Source: Meloidogyne chitwoodi
Taxonomy: Eukaryota; Nematoda; Chromadorea; Rhabditida; Meloidogynidae
Assembly (NCBI GenBank): GCA_015183035.1
Contig: JACZZP010000009.1
Coordinates: forward strand, 186,001-250,000
DNA length: 64,000 nt
Direction: 5' to 3'
Position numbers and translations under genes: made by a program. The notes under the pieces are model-generated. The model worked only from the letters and a program-made list of their open reading frames with translations, did not search any database and was not told where the DNA came from. Below, piece after piece: positions 1-15,577 of the stretch. Positions within the stretch are counted from its first letter, which is position 1, and every line of letters starts with the position of its first letter.

Positions 1-2
1 AA

Positions 3-3000
3 GCAAAGAAGCGACTAGAAGAAATTAGTTTTAGTGATCAAAAAATTGAGCAGAGTATTCAGGTTTATTGTTTTGGAATTCTAAAGTTATTATATGAGTA
101 TAAGACTGGATTAACTTGAAGTAGAGATCGGCCTGGTTAAAGACTTAGTTTTCCCTCCTAATGTCCAGGCCCTTGCTTTCAAATTCAACTTCTTTCAATT
201 TAGACATTTAGATTGGAACCAAATATGTCGACAGTCAACTTCATTGGGAAAAACAGTTGCTTGATGATAACACCACAATCCTTCCAAAAAATGAGCAGAA
301 TAAAAGACGTCTTCTGGTCTATTCTCCAGCTTGTCCAACTAACCGAGAATCTGATGATAAATTCAAACAATTAATTTCATGGAGAAGAGCAGAAGAAAAT
401 GAAAGGAAGGATGATGTGGAAAGAGCTAAGGAAATGGTATTATTTAACTAATTGGTCGGGAGGGATCTTTCATCATCTATACCATCTAAACCTTTTTAGT
501 TTAGTTCGTTTCAGTACAAGGACTAGCCCAACTCTTTTTAGTGTTCTTTTCCTTTAGCGGTCAAGAGTACGCGACTTTTACCCGCAAGTCAATTGTTTCC
601 CATAAAAAATATTTGGAAAACGAAGAAAAATTAAAGGTTTTTGGAGCATCAAAATCAACACATTTACTCTTTGCGGGTAAAAGTTCGGCCCCTTGGCAGC
701 TTAAAGGAGAGAAATTCTTTTTAAACAAATTTTTCGAACAATTAATGATCGTTTTAATTAGAAAAATCCAAAAAAGACCTTTTGCACTGAAACGTCCAGA
801 ACTTAAATTTTTGGTTTCCTTCCCCTTTTTATTTTTTAATTAAATTAAGAGAAGAATTCAACATCTAAGTGCTTGCAAAACAAATACAACTTTACTTAAT
901 AAACTTGCTCAAACAAACAAAACAATTTGGAGGAATCCTATAGCAAGTGATGAATGGATAAAATTGACAGAAAATAGGCGTTGGGCAAGTCAAAAACAAA
1001 CTGGGCTTTCGCTTGATTTACAGGTTTATTTTTTAAGTTTAATATTATCAAGGAAAAGGAGAGGTGAAACTCATCCTCACAGTTTATTAATGGGTGAAAA
1101 CGTTCGTTTTTCTTCTTCTTTTTGTGTCCTTGGACACCTTGCTGTTCCCCTATTTTTATTTTTTCCTCTTGTTTTGTCTTTTAAAGATTATAAATTTGTT
1201 GGACATAAAAAAGATGGGAAGGAAATTTTGATTAATGAAAAGAGAATCAAAGGAGCAAAACAAGAGAAAATAGTGAAAAAAAGAAGAAGAACCCCCTCTT
1301 TTAACCTTCCCGTTGTTCCTTTTTGTTCTTTAAGTGAATTTTAAATTTCCAAATCTTTTTTTTTTTAATTATTCTATAAAATCCTAAAAATTTTAAGGAC
1401 ATAGAATTTGATCATCATTGGTTATTTACTAGAGCAGAAGCAGCAGAACGCGAATTAATAGCAGCTTATGATGTTTGGGTTCAAGTACATCAACAAGTTT
1501 TGAATTTGGTTAAAAGTTGGCTTTCTTTACGTGAACAAATGGGAGTTGATGAAGAAACTAAAGGAGATTTAAAGTATTATTTTAATATTTGACCTTTTTA
1601 GAAAATTGACCGTTTTGAAAATTTACCATTTTGACCATTTTGGAATTCTGACATTTAAAAAAAAAATATTAAAAAAATTTTTTTAATTTAAAGAAATGAA
1701 GAAAAACTTAACTCATTATTTGCTCTAATTATTGAACAACAGACAGTTTTGGATAGATGTAGGGCAGCATTGGAAAGAGCTTGGGCTGGGACAGACCAAA
1801 CTAGAGGACGATATTATATGGAACGACTTAAAGGAAATTTAGAGGTTTTTGAGCAGTAAGTATTTTTATCAGAATTTTAATAAATCAGAATTTTTTAAAA
1901 ATCAGAATTTTGGAAAATCAGAATTTTTTAAAAATCAAAATTTTGAAAAATCAGAATTTAATTTAATTTTTTTCAAAGAGATTCTAAAGATGAATTACCA
2001 ACACAATTGAGTGTATTCTTTCGCTCTCCACTTTTTATACTCAGTGAACGAAGTGTGCAACCTGATAAAAATGAAGGAGAAGAAGAAGAACAAGGACGAC
2101 AACAACAAATTCCTGAAATGGAGAAGCAAAGACGTCAGGCTATTTTAAATTGTCGATATCAGGTTAAATCAAAATAAATTTTTAGAAAAATCAGAATTTT
2201 TGGAAAAATCAGAATTATTTTAAAATCAGAATTTTAAAAAATCAGAATCTTTAAAAAATCAGAAATTATTTGAAAATTCAGAATTTAAAAAAAAATCAGA
2301 ATTTTCAGAAAATCAGAATTATTTTTTTAAAGGTCAAAATATTCTTCAATGATTTATTAGTTTGTTCTTCACAAGAACAAAAAATGAAATGGCCAGAATT
2401 TACAATTCCTTTTGGTGAAATTATTTCACTTCGTGTTTTTGAAAAGCCTGAACAATTGTGTATTTCATTAAATGAAAAATTTGGTCAAGGAGGAGGAGGA
2501 GGAAATTGGCAACATTTGGCAAATATTTTTGTTCCTTTACCTAAAATTTTGGTTGAAGAAGCAGAAGAATTGAAAGAAGAAGAAGAGGAACAAAATTTAA
2601 AAAATAATAAATGGATAGCTAAGACTGGACTTCAATTTGCGAGTACTATTGTTAGGAGAAGGTTTGTTTAATTTATTTTAATTTTAATTAAAATCAGAAT
2701 TTCTGATTTTTTGAAAAATATTTAATTTTAAACTGAAAGGGAATAGTTTCTCCTTTATTTAGTTACTACATAATATTTAATTAGTCTTTAGTTCAGTTGT
2801 CTGGTTGGTTTAGTGGTGAAATCTGTAGTTCTCAACCCAAGGGGTTGAGGGTTCGAATCCTTTTGGCGTAAAATCTTTTTAACCTTTAAAAAAATCAGAA
2901 TTATTTTTAAAAAATCAAAAAAATATTTTTAATCAAAATTTTAAATAATTTTTTTCAGTTTCAAAGGAAGTCTAGGTTGTGGACAAGGAGGTTTACCATT

Positions 3001-6000
3001 CACTAATGGCCGTCTTTTTTGTTCAATTAAATGGCAAGATGAAGATGAAATTATTAAAAAAAACTTAAAAAGTCGACTTTCAACAAAATTAAAAATAAAT
3101 AAAAATGAAGAAGAAGAAAAACATTTACTAAAAAATTCAATTTTATTCGAAGAAAGTCTTCTTTGTTCTGAACAGATTTTAGAGACAGATTTACATCTTT
3201 TATTATTAAAAAATAGATGGAATAATAGAAAAAATAAAAAGATTGAGGAAAAAATTAAAAAATTTGATGATGATTTTAATTTTGATGAAGAAAAGAAAAT
3301 AAAAGAAGAAGAAGAAGAAACAGAATTGGAAAGAAATAAAAGACTTGGAAGAGAATTTATTTTAAAATTGAGGTTAGGAATTTTTTTAATAATATCAGAA
3401 TTTTTAGTAATCAGAATTTTAAAGAAAAAATCAGAATTTTAAAAATCAGAATTTTAAAAATCAGAATTTAAAAAAATCAGAATTTTAAAAATCAGAATTT
3501 TTGGAAATCAGAATTTAAAAAAATCAGAATTTTTGGAAATCAGAATTTTTGAGAACAACAATTTTAAAGAAAAAAATCAGAATCTTTATTTTTTTAAAAA
3601 TCAGAATATTTTAACTAATATTATATTTAAACTTGTTAGAGAACATTTACGTGCAAGTGGAGAACAAAAACGCAGAGAAAGAGATTTGTCCGAATTTGTG
3701 AGAGAAGAGTCTATACCTAATTTTTCATTAGGTCTGCTTACATCTTTAATTAATAGACGTAAAATGGATTTAAGTAGAAGATTAAAACCTTATCGTGAAG
3801 CAAATAATAATAATATTAATGAATATCATCATCATCACTTTATTGTAAGGTTTTAATTTTTTGTAAAAAATTTAGGGACTTTAGAGTCTGAAAAATCAGA
3901 AAATTTGCCAAAGTGGTTTTAGTGTTTCAAAACTTGGAATTTGAAAAAATAAATTAATTTTAAAATCAGAAAAATTATGATTTTTGTTTGAAAAATTTAA
4001 AATTAATTTTTTTTTCAATTTAGCATGACCAAAAAGCTATGAATTGGACTAAACTTGTACTTAACATACAAAGCGCAAATGCTATCCCACAACGATTAAA
4101 TGGTGAACCAATGCAAATTTATTTGTTTTGTTCAATAAAGGTTGGGGAATTTTTTTTCAAAAAATATCCAAAAAAATTTTTTTTAGGGTCAAAGCCAAAT
4201 AACTTCATTAAGTTATGGTCATCAACCTAATTGGCATGAAACTTTAATTTTTGATATTTTTTCTGATGATGATGATGAAGAAAAATTTTTGACAATTGAA
4301 TTATTTGATAGAGAAGTAACTTCTTTTGAGGGTGATGATAGAGAATATGATACAAGGTTTTTATTTATATTCTGGTTTTTATGTATTTTTTGGTTTTTGT
4401 ATTTTTCCTGATTTTTGTATTTTCCGTTTTTGTATTTTTCTGGTTTTTTATTTTCTTGTTTTTGTATTTTTTCTGATCTTTAGAGCATTTATGAAATAAA
4501 AACCAGAAAAATCAGCATTTTTCAGTAACTTAATTCTGATTTTAACCAGAATTTTTTATTTTCTGATTTTTCTGACATTCTGCTTAGTGAGATGAAATTC
4601 AGAAAATTTTGATTTTTCTGATTTTATTTTTTAATCAGAAATTCTGATTTTTTTTACTTAGGCACGAACGTGTAGAAAATAGATGGTTAGGTTTTGCACA
4701 AATTTCATTAAATTCTGACGCCCTCAATTATTGGACAAATAAAAAAATGGATGGATATTTGACTTTACAGACACCATTATTTTATACTGGATATAAGTAC
4801 ATTTATTTATTTTTTAATTTTTTAATTTATCAAAAAAAAATAATTTTTAAGGATACCTTCATTTGAAGAAATTCCTACAACTTTACGTATACGGCTTAGT
4901 ATTGACTCTCCATTGTTTACACCAACTATAAATACTCCTGAACAAATACAAGCAATAAATAATTTAAGCGGTGAAACAGACGTAATTATTTAAAATTTAA
5001 TTAAATTCTGAAATTAGAATATTTAAATCAGAATAAATCAGAAAAACACAAGTTATAGAATCAAAATAATTTTAATAAACCAGAATATCAGAAAAACAAA
5101 AATTCTGTTTTAGAACCAAAAAACAGAACTTTTGAAAAATCAGCAAATTCTGATTTAATTCAGAACAAATTTGAAAAATCAGAAGGATCAGAAAGAATCA
5201 GAATTTTAGTAAACAATCAGAATGACCAGAATTTAAAAAAAAAGCAGAAATACCAGAATTCTGATTTTTTCTCTCAATTTTTATTTATTTTCAGAATATT
5301 ACTAACAACTGCCTTAAATTTCAATCAAAATACGCTCAACTTTTTCCAAAGCGTAGAATAATTTGTTTAGCAATTAATTCTTGTGGTAAAAAAAATATAA
5401 TTTGTCAATATTTAAGACAAATAATTCCACCAATACAAATAATTAATTTATTTAATTTACAACCTAAAAAAGCAGTAAAATTAGCAGCTTCAATAATTGC
5501 TTCAATACCTTTAATATTATTTGAAAAAAAAAATTATAAAAATAATTTAAATAATATTTTATTACCAATTTGGTTAACTGTTGAAGAGGTAAAAAAGAGA
5601 GGAGAGAAATTTTTTTTAATTTTTTAAAAAAAAGGTTGTTAGAATTGGTTATGCTTGTCCAGATGAATTAGCAATTCTTTTATGTTGTTGGTTAATTGGA
5701 CTAGGATTAAATAATTGTTTTATTTTACTTGGATCTACATTATCTAATGGACCTAATTGTGCTTTTGTATTAATTAAATTTAATGATGGAGAACAGTGGA
5801 TAATTGACCCAAATAGTGGTATTATTAGTCTTGGATTAGTGTCCATAAAACACTTTAAAATGGACTTGGATATGTCTAATTTTGTATAAATGACCCAAAT
5901 ACATTTGACTATCACTACTAAAAATTTGGGAATTTTTGGTTGAATATTCTGATTTATTCTGGTCGAAAATGTTCAAAAATTGTCAAAAATTTGGATATTT

Positions 6001-7139
6001 TCGACCAGAATAAATCAGAATATTTAACCAAAATTCTCAAATTTTTATAGACGATAGTCAAAGGTATTTGGGTCATTTATACAAAATTTTAGATCTCTGA
6101 GTCTATTTTAGAGTGTTTTATGAGTCCTCGTCCAACTTACTTTCTTTTGATATTTTCCTTTATATTTACCATATTTTTTTTAAAAAGGTTATCATTTTTC
6201 TCCAACAAATCCAAATTGTCCACTTTTATTAATTGGTACAGTTTTTAATTCAAAAAATATTTTTATAAATATTCAAAATGGTGAAAATCCTTGTCAACTC
6301 AATTTTGATTTTTCTAAAAAAAATTTGTGGGCAACTTTTTTTGCTGTTGGAAAAGAAGAAAATTTAATTTCTATACAGGTAAAAAATATTTTTTTTTTTA
6401 ATTTATTATTTTTTTAAAGTCAGAAAATTTAATTTATCAACCTATAAATGAAATTGGAACAGCAAATTTATTATTAGAAACAAGAACTAGATTAGAAAGA
6501 GAATTACGCTTAGCTTTTGATGAAACAAGGCCTTTTGCTATTCCACAATGGAATTTATTGGCTTCTAGGTTGGAAAAATTATTTTTTTGTGTTTTAAAAA
6601 ATATAAATCAGAATTTTTAGAACTTTTTAAAAATCAGAATTAAAAATAGAAAACGCAAAGAAAAACACAAAAATAAGAATTCTGATATGTTTAACTAAAT
6701 CAAAACACAAAAATCAGAATTGTATTTTTAAGAATCAGAATTGCATTTTTTAAAAAAACAAAATATCAGAATTGTATTTTTTAAAAAACACAAAAACATT
6801 TTCAGAAATCTTCGTGAATTATTATCTGATTATTGGAAACAAAACTTTTTTTCTTCTGAAAATACAAAACAACAACAACAAATACCTCAAACATTAATAG
6901 AACAACATTTAGCTACACTTTGTTTATCATTTAAAATTAGAGTTGTAGCATTTAAACTTCCCTTTTTAAATGTTTTACAAATTAAAAAACAAATGTTAAG
7001 TTTAAAAATACAAACAAATTCAAATGTTAAAGCACAATTTGCATTAGCAGTGAATTTATTACCTTTATTATTAATTAATAATAATAATAATTTAATTAAT
7101 TGTTTTGTTGCTTTGTGTGTATTATTACCTAAAATTTAA
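3..7139 (+). CDS. CC2D2A/MKS-6-like ciliary transition-zone protein (5' truncated)
   Basis: This is a multi-exon gene whose 5' end lies outside the window; the first visible exon is open from base 3 and splices in phase to an exon starting near 213. Early exons are charged and coiled-coil-like. The exons around 4024-4360 encode a C2 domain (AIPQRLNGEPMQIYLFCSIK, PNWHETLIFDIF). The exons from about 5295 to 7136 encode the transglutaminase-like/C-terminal part typical of CC2D2A, including WIIDPNSG spliced to YHFSPTNPNCPLLLIGTVF. CC2D2A proteins sit at the ciliary transition zone with MKS/B9 proteins and gate protein entry to cilia; in nematodes this concerns sensory neurons. The stop is at 7137-7139. 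Family assignment comes from domain order and motif resemblance; individual splice sites are read by eye, and the stretch around 541-850 does not fit well as an exon. Confidence 0.82.
568..690. repeat. Small inverted repeat in a CC2D2A intron
   Basis: The ends CGACTTTTACCCGCAA (about 570-586) and TTTGCGGGTAAAAGTTCG (about 671-688) are near-perfect reverse complements flanking about 85 bp. The open frames here do not resemble CC2D2A, so this is probably a short MITE-like insertion in an intron rather than coding sequence. Confidence 0.45.
2799..2868 (+). repeat. tRNA-like relic (A box + B box) in a CC2D2A intron
   Basis: It has an A box, TGGTTTAGTGG (2806-2816), and a B box, GGTTCGAATCC (2850-2860), 44 bp apart. 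The T arm pairs, but the acceptor stem does not close, so this is a tRNA-derived relic or SINE head rather than a working tRNA. It is one of eight such copies in the window, all intronic. Confidence 0.7.
3380..5270. repeat. Dense ATCAGAATTTT / AAAATTCTGAT motif clusters in CC2D2A introns
   Basis: Introns at about 3380-3605, 4490-4660 and 5010-5280 are largely built of the motif AAAATCAGAATTTT in both orientations, spaced 10-25 bp apart. Exons between them lack it. The same motif fills introns near 1880-1970, 2170-2320, 6600-6800, 34.9-35.7 kb and 36.2-36.5 kb. Confidence 0.8.
5838..6140. mobile_element. Palindromic MITE-like element in a CC2D2A intron
   Basis: Left arm (about 5838-5965) and right arm (about 5995-6140) are diverged reverse complements. 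Clear matching blocks are TTTGTATAAATGACCCAAAT against ATTTGGGTCATTTATACAAA, and ATTCTGATTTATTCTGGTCG against CGACCAGAATAAATCAGAAT. The centre is about 30 bp. It lies wholly within the intron that splits a glycine codon (AATAGTG | GTTATC) and has no coding capacity of its own, as for a non-autonomous DNA transposon or fold-back element. Confidence 0.7.
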
Positions 7140-8917
7140 ATTAATTAATTAAAAATAAATTTAAATTAATTAATTTAATATTTTTTTCTAAATTATTTTA
7201 ATTTTTTAAATTTATTTTTTTTAATTTTTTTTTAATTTTTTTTTTGATTAATTTAAATTTTCTAGGAGAAGAAAAGGTTAGTATAATGACCTTCCTTTTT
7301 CTTCTTTTTTTTTCTCTCCACAGGTGGATTTAATATTTATTTATTTAAAAATAAATATTATATTTTGGAACATTTCTTCTTTTTTTTTTATACAAATTCC
7401 TACATATCCCTTATATTTTTATTTTTTTCCAACTTTTAATCCCCCCAATTTTTCCTTTAATATTTCTCTCATATATCGTTGTTCTTGACCTAAATTATTT
7501 AAATATTTTTTTTTCTTCTTCATTTTGGTCGTCGATCAAAATTAAATTTATTATTATTATTTTACCTTCTAGAAAATTTCAAATAGTACAAAACAACAAA
7601 ATATTTAATTTTTAGAATGGTCCATCATTTTCTCTAAATATTTTCTTTTTTATGTGACCAAAGTCCACGATTCTTTTATTTATTTTTTTTGTGTCGTTGT
7701 TGTCCAATATCTCTTTTAGTGTTTTTAACATCAAAAAATCCCAGCCCATTCAAAAAAAATCTTTTTTTTTTCCAAAAAGTAATATTTTATATTATATTTT
7801 ATTCCTTAGGGACCATTTTCTTCTTTTTTTATTTTTTTCTTCTGTTTGTGTCATTTATATATGCGCGTCCCTCTCCCTCTACTTTTCGTTTCCTCTACTT
7901 CTACTTGAAAAAAAAAATTTTTTTTTTTTTAGCCAAATATCTTTCTCTGTTTTTAGCTTTCCTACTGCGCATAATAAAATTATTTATTTTTTCTTTGCAT
8001 TTTTTAAAAATAAAAAAATTTATTTTATTCTGATTTTTTTGTTTGAGAGACTAAAAATCATTTTTTAAATTAAATATATTTTTTTTTAATTTTTTTTAAA
8101 TAATTCTTTTATGGAAAATTTGACGGACATTGGAAAAAAAATTTTTTTTTTAATTTTGTAAAAAATTTTTTTATATTTTTGAACAACAATTTTTTTAAAT
8201 TTTTTAAATTAAAAAAAAAAAAAATTTTTTTATTGAACATATTATTTTACTATTAATTTGAATATTATTTTAAATCTCTTTTCTCATTTTTCCAATTTTT
8301 TTTTTAATTTTTTTTTTCAATCAAATAAATTAATTTGTGCGTGTATAATACCTTTAGGAGAGGATTATTATTTATTTATTTAAAGCGAGCGCATCATATC
8401 TTCTTTTTCTTTTCGTTCACTTTTTGTTGTTTTATTGAAGAAATAAAAATAATTTATTTTTTGAAAATGGCGATAAAATCCTATTTTACAAATCCCCCTT
8501 ATTTCTTCTTTTTTTTTTTTACTTTTTAATATATTTAAAATAAATTTTATTTTAGTGAAAATTATTTTTTTCGATTTTTAATACGAAATCGAATATCCTT
8601 AAAATTTAAAAAAATTTTTTCAAAATGCCAAAAACTCAAAATATTCAAAAAAAACCTAAAAAATGTTCAAAACACAAATAAAAATAATTTTTAAAATAAT
8701 TTAAATGACTCTTTTTACTTTACAATATTTTTTTAAATGTTAAAAATAAGAAAAATGATTATTCAGCTTTGTGGCTTTAGCCCCGTTTTTCTCTCTCTAT
8801 GTGTAAATTTTCTAAGAAAATAAAGAATGAACAATAAATGTTGACTCTGTTTTGTATAATCCAAAAGATCAATTAAGGTTAAGTTTGTGTTTGTCTTCTG
8901 AAATATTATCTATTTTG

Positions 8918-9156
8918 TATTTTCAATTTATATTTTTAAGTTTCTGATTTTTGTATTTTTAAGTTTCTGAAAGTTTGTATTTTTAAGTTTCTGAAAGTTT
9001 GTATTTTTAAGTTTCTGATTTTTGTATTTTTAAGTTTCTGAAAGTTTGTATTTTTAAGTTTCTGAAAGTTTGTATTTTTAAGTTTCTGATTTTTGTATTT
9101 TTAAGTTTCTGAAAGTTTGTATTTTTAAGTTTCTGAAAGTTTGTTTTTGTGTTTTT
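8918..9156. repeat. 24-bp minisatellite
   Basis: About ten tandem units related to GTATTTTTAAGTTTCTGA followed by AAGTTT, some with GATTTTT replacing the end of the unit. It shares the GTATTTTTAAGTTT core with intronic arrays at 54.1, 57.7, 58.7 and 59.6 kb. Confidence 0.85.
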
Positions 9157-10151
9157 AAGTTTTACTATAAAATACATTGTTTCCTGAAATCACAATATCT
9201 CTTTTTACTAAAACTTATTTTCCGGAAAACACATCTATAATATTTGTATTCTATTAATGAATGTTGACCTTTTGGGTATAACATTATTACAATTATATAA
9301 ATATTTAAACTATGCGTTCTCGTTGGCGATGAGTCATTTAAATTTATGGGCGATGATGAAAGTGTCTTTTATAGAGTGAACGTTTAAGGAAAAAAAGTAA
9401 ACATATACAAAATAAAATATTCACAAACAGTCAAATATGTTAAGGAAAGAAAAAAATTTTTTTTTTAAATTTTTTTCTTCTACTATTTTCCCCCTACGCA
9501 TTCTTGAAGGTCTTAATCAGCACATTTTTTTTATTTTTTCTTATCAAAAAAGCGATCCGTCTTTTTTCTTATTTTTTAAATAATGTATTTTTTTATTTTA
9601 TTTATTTTTATAAATTGTTATACTCCGAATTTGAATTTTTTTTTTAATTTTTTTTTAATTTTTGCCTTCTATTTTTCTCAAAATAAAAATTTTTTTTTCT
9701 TCCAATTTTAAATTTTTCCCAACTGTTTCTTAATTTTATTTAATTATTTTTCCTTGTATTAGAATTTTTTAACAATTTTTTTAATATTTTTTCTTCCATT
9801 TTTCAATTTTTATAAATCACAGAGATACAGGGGTGTGCACCAATTCCTATAATTATTAAAAAAAAATTTTTTTTTTATTTTCTAATAAAAATTAGAAAAA
9901 AAATATTTTTGGCAACAGCAGTCAAAAAAAAAATTTTTTTTTTAACAACAATTGGTGTTTTTATTTTTCATTGTTTGTTGTGTGCGTGGATTTCTTGGGA
10001 ACACTCACACAATTGTTTTAAAAAAAAATAAAAATTGTGTGATAATGAAAAAAAAAGATGAAAAAAAAATGTGAATTATACGTGTATAATTATTGTGTAA
10101 AAAATCCCCCTTTAATTTTAGTGCTTAAAATTATAAACTTTTTCTCACCTG

Positions 10152-10203
10152 TGCGCAAAAAAACGCCAACTTTAAAGTTGGCGTTTTCTTTACTTTTTTG
10201 CGT
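10152..10203. repeat. 26-bp perfect palindrome (hairpin)
   Basis: Positions 10161-10186 read the same on both strands (core GCCAACTTTAAAGTTGGC flanked by AAAC and GTTT). It is further bracketed by TGCGCAAAA and TTTTTTGCG. GC content is well above the surroundings. No function is evident. Confidence 0.8.
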
Positions 10204-12004
10204 TTAAAAAAAAAGTTTTGAAACAAAGAGAAAAATGATTTCTTAGCATTAGATCTATTTATCTCTTTTCTTTACATCCCCCGCTTTTTTTTTTGTACAC
10301 TTGGAAGAAAAAAAAAATTTTTAAGGCGGACATGTGTTATTTTTTTTTCTTCTTTATTTTTTCTTCTAATTCTTAAAATTAACAAACTTTTTTTTCTCTT
10401 TCTTTTTTCTTTCTATTTTACTGTTTAGTATACTCAAATATAATTTTTATTTTTATTAAAAATGCCTTTTTCTGTGAAGTGGAGGAGAGAGAGGAGGAGA
10501 AGAAGCTGGAACAAGTCGAAGATTTGTGAAGAGCTTTTTTCTTTGATAAGTAAAAAAAAACTAGTAGTTGGATAGAGGAGAGAGATTTTACACAATTATT
10601 TTACTAGGAATAAATTGAAAGAAATTGAAGAAAAAAGAAGAAATTTAGTTAGATCACTGACAGCTGCTGTGCTGCTCTAAGAAAAAAGGGCGAGATGTAA
10701 GCTTAAAGAATTTTTAAAGTGTAATAGAAAAGAATAAAGAAAATATTAAAAAGAGAATACTAAGAATGAGCTAACCGGATCATCATTGCAAAAAGAAAAA
10801 TTGAGCTTGAGATTTCTCTAAGAAAAGCTTTAAAACTAACCTTTAAAATAGAAAACTCTCTTTGTTTTACGTATTCTCTCTCGTGCTTTTCTTCTAACTT
10901 CTCGGAGAATATAACAAATGTTGTTTTAAAGAAGAAGATCACTCTTTTTTATTGCTTTTTATTTTTTTTCCTGGCCATTCCTTCTCTCGTATATATAAAT
11001 ACAATTAGAAGATACTTTACTAAACCTTTTTTATTAAAACATTTTTAGATTTTTATTTTTAAAAATAAAATTAAACCTTTATTAAAAGAGAGGTCTTGAT
11101 ATACAAGCTTCTATTTTATTTGAATTGTTGCTTTCTTTTTAAATTTTAGCGCGAATGTTTTTAACTTGTATTGTATTTATTTACAATAGAATTAGAGAAA
11201 AATATTTTAGGAAATAATAGGATTAGAGAAAAAGTGAATTATTCAAATTAATTATTTTTCTCCCTGTTTGGTGCGATTGACTGAGTGCCTGATTTACCCG
11301 TTTAATATTTTTGCATTTTTTGGTCCAAAATTAGTTTGATTTTGGGGGTTTTTTGTATATTTCCTAATCAGCATTTGATAAGCATTTGATAAATATAAAA
11401 ATTTGTCTGAAATAATTAAAACTAAGGAAATTAGGAAATAAAGAAAATTAAGCTTCGCACTCAACTGGGCAATTTAAAAGAACGCAGCATAGTGGTATAT
11501 TCTAGAATAAATTAATGAGAAATAGTTCTAATATACTTTAGTTAGAGAAAAATACATTTTTAATACGTTTTTTATGTTTATTTGGTCATTCTTTTTCCTG
11601 ATTAGTGAGAAATATGTAGAGAAGTTTTAATTTTTGAGAGCGTTTATTTTGCAAAATTGTTTGCTATAAAAGCTATAATTTTTATCTTTCATATTGATTA
11701 TTCCCCTCTACTTTGTTTTCTCTCTTGTTTTGGGGTGTAATTTTAAATAAACATTCTCTTCTAATCAACTTTTTAGTTTTAATAGTTTCGCTGTTCTGTA
11801 TATAAGAAAACATTTTGTGTTTTAACTGTTCTTTAGTCAAAAAATGATTTTTTAGTTTGACATTGAAACAGGGCTCTTCACTATTTTTGAAACTAGACAA
11901 ATTACTGACACTTGTTTTTTCCTTATTTCCTTTAATCGCGATCTTTCTCACCTTTTTTCTTTTCTATTGCGCATTTTTTTTAAATAAAATCTCATTAAAA
12001 TATT

Positions 12005-12014
12005 GATTTTTCAG
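12005..12014 (+). promoter_or_regulatory. Splice acceptor in the actin leader
   Basis: A T-rich tract ending in TTTTTCAG lies about 60 bp upstream of the actin ATG. It is followed by an A-rich leader, a typical site for trans-splicing of a spliced leader or for the end of a 5' UTR intron. The choice between these cannot be made from sequence. Confidence 0.5.
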
Positions 12015-12070
12015 ATAACTCAAATAATCGCTTTATTTTCTTTCTTATTCTCAACAATCAACGAAAATAA

Positions 12071-13985
<1,915 letters not shown>

Positions 13986-15577
13986 ATGCTTCAAGACGAA
14001 AAGAAAGAATGGAAGAAAAAGAGGATAAATAAAAAAGAAGAGGAGCAGAAAAAAAAGTTCTCTCGACAAAAAATCCCCAAAACCTTAAAAATTTTTTTTA
14101 TAAAGTCCTAAAAAAAAAAATTTTTTTCTATAAAGTCCTAAAAAAAAATTTTTTGGTTTGGAACAGTGCAAAAAAATATATCCAACTTTTTTAAAAAAAT
14201 TATATATCTCCTCTTCTCCCCCCCTTTAAAAAAATTTTTTTGTCTTTTTTGATTTTTTTTTGTGACTTTTTATGTAAAAAAAAAGTCACAATACAATATT
14301 ATATAATTTTTTTGTCTTTTTTGCCGTCACCATTGGACTCTCTCTCGTTGGTTAAAGGAATAATAAAAAATAAAGCGTTTTTTTTGTTTGTTTTAAGTTA
14401 ATAATGCTAATTTAATTATCTTTTTTTTTTTTAATTATTTTGTTCTACAGATAATTGGAAACTTTGGAAAAAGTTTTTACAATTTTACGCGAGTTTTGTA
14501 AATTTTTTTTTGGAACTTTACCTTGAAAACTATTGCCCTATTGTAGATAATTGTTGCCTGTCTCGGCTGTTTCGTTTTTAAAAAGTTTGGTTTCAGCTGG
14601 TGTTGCATCTTTTTATATTATTGATGATACAATTGTTAAACCTTCAGATTTTGACTAGTGATTCTAAAAGAGGGACGAAATGTCGCGAAACTCTTTGTAT
14701 TATTTTCTCTACCCAACTTTTCTTTTATTTTTTTAATGTCTGACTTTTTCAAATCTTTGTCGTTATATTATATGACGTCAAAATAAAAATGGCGTATTTT
14801 TTTCCGTTAGAGTATTAATATTTAGAGTCTTAGGTGTAAATTGTGTGTCTATTTTTCTTTTCGCTTTGGTTTTTTTTACTCTAATGTTTTATTATTGATC
14901 TTTTAAGTGATATTCTTTTGAGTAAATAAATTTTCTTTGTAATTGCGACTGTTTTTTGTCGGCATTTTATTTATAACTTAACTTTAATAATTTTTTTTAC
15001 AGATTAACTTTCGTTATTTTCTTATTTTGCCTATTTTGTTCATATATAATCGATTCGTCATAATTGCTTCAAAAACAAACGAAAACAAGTACAAAACTAG
15101 TACGTCTGGTTACTGCCCGTCCTCCCATTTTTCACCGATTTCTTTCAAGTATATTTATTTTTTTTTAATTTTTGTGTAGATTTAGTAGTATTAGAATGCT
15201 TAGAATGTATTAGACTAGACTTTTTCCTATTTTACTGAATAACGACCTAAGGCTCTTTGTTGATATAGATAAGGTTTTCGAAACCCAAAGTTAAAAAAGA
15301 GTTGTTAAATTGGAGGAAGGTTAAAAATCGATAGGCCCCCCAAATAGGATACGTTTGCAGAGGGTTGGATCTCTAAAAGCCACTAAACGAGTTTTTTCTA
15401 TTAGAATGAAGAAAGGTTTTGTCAAACCTGTGATTTATATTCTTAGTGATCTGATCCTTTTAGTTTCGTATTCGTTGTGTTTTGTTCTTCCCCACCAACT
15501 TTTCCTTATTTAAAAAATACGTCTTTATCTCGTTTAACCGAATACTTTAACTTTTTTCTTTCTTTTTTCCAAAAAAG
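13986..15577. other. Actin 3' flank and Argonaute 5' flank
   Basis: No coding exon was recognised. A possible polyadenylation region lies near 14350-14375 (AATAAAAAATAAA). A stretch GGGACGAAATGTCGCGAAA near 14672 resembles the repeat at 31.03-31.16 and 56.60-56.71 kb. The first Argonaute exon with its start codon probably lies here but could not be fixed. Confidence 0.5.

Noticed and set aside
2799..2868. Functional tRNA gene
   Set aside because: A and B boxes are good but the acceptor stem does not pair; the other seven copies also show no good cloverleaf.
7689..8529. Phe-rich open frames resembling membrane proteins
   Set aside because: Translations of T-runs with overlapping frames, no splice logic and no conserved motif.
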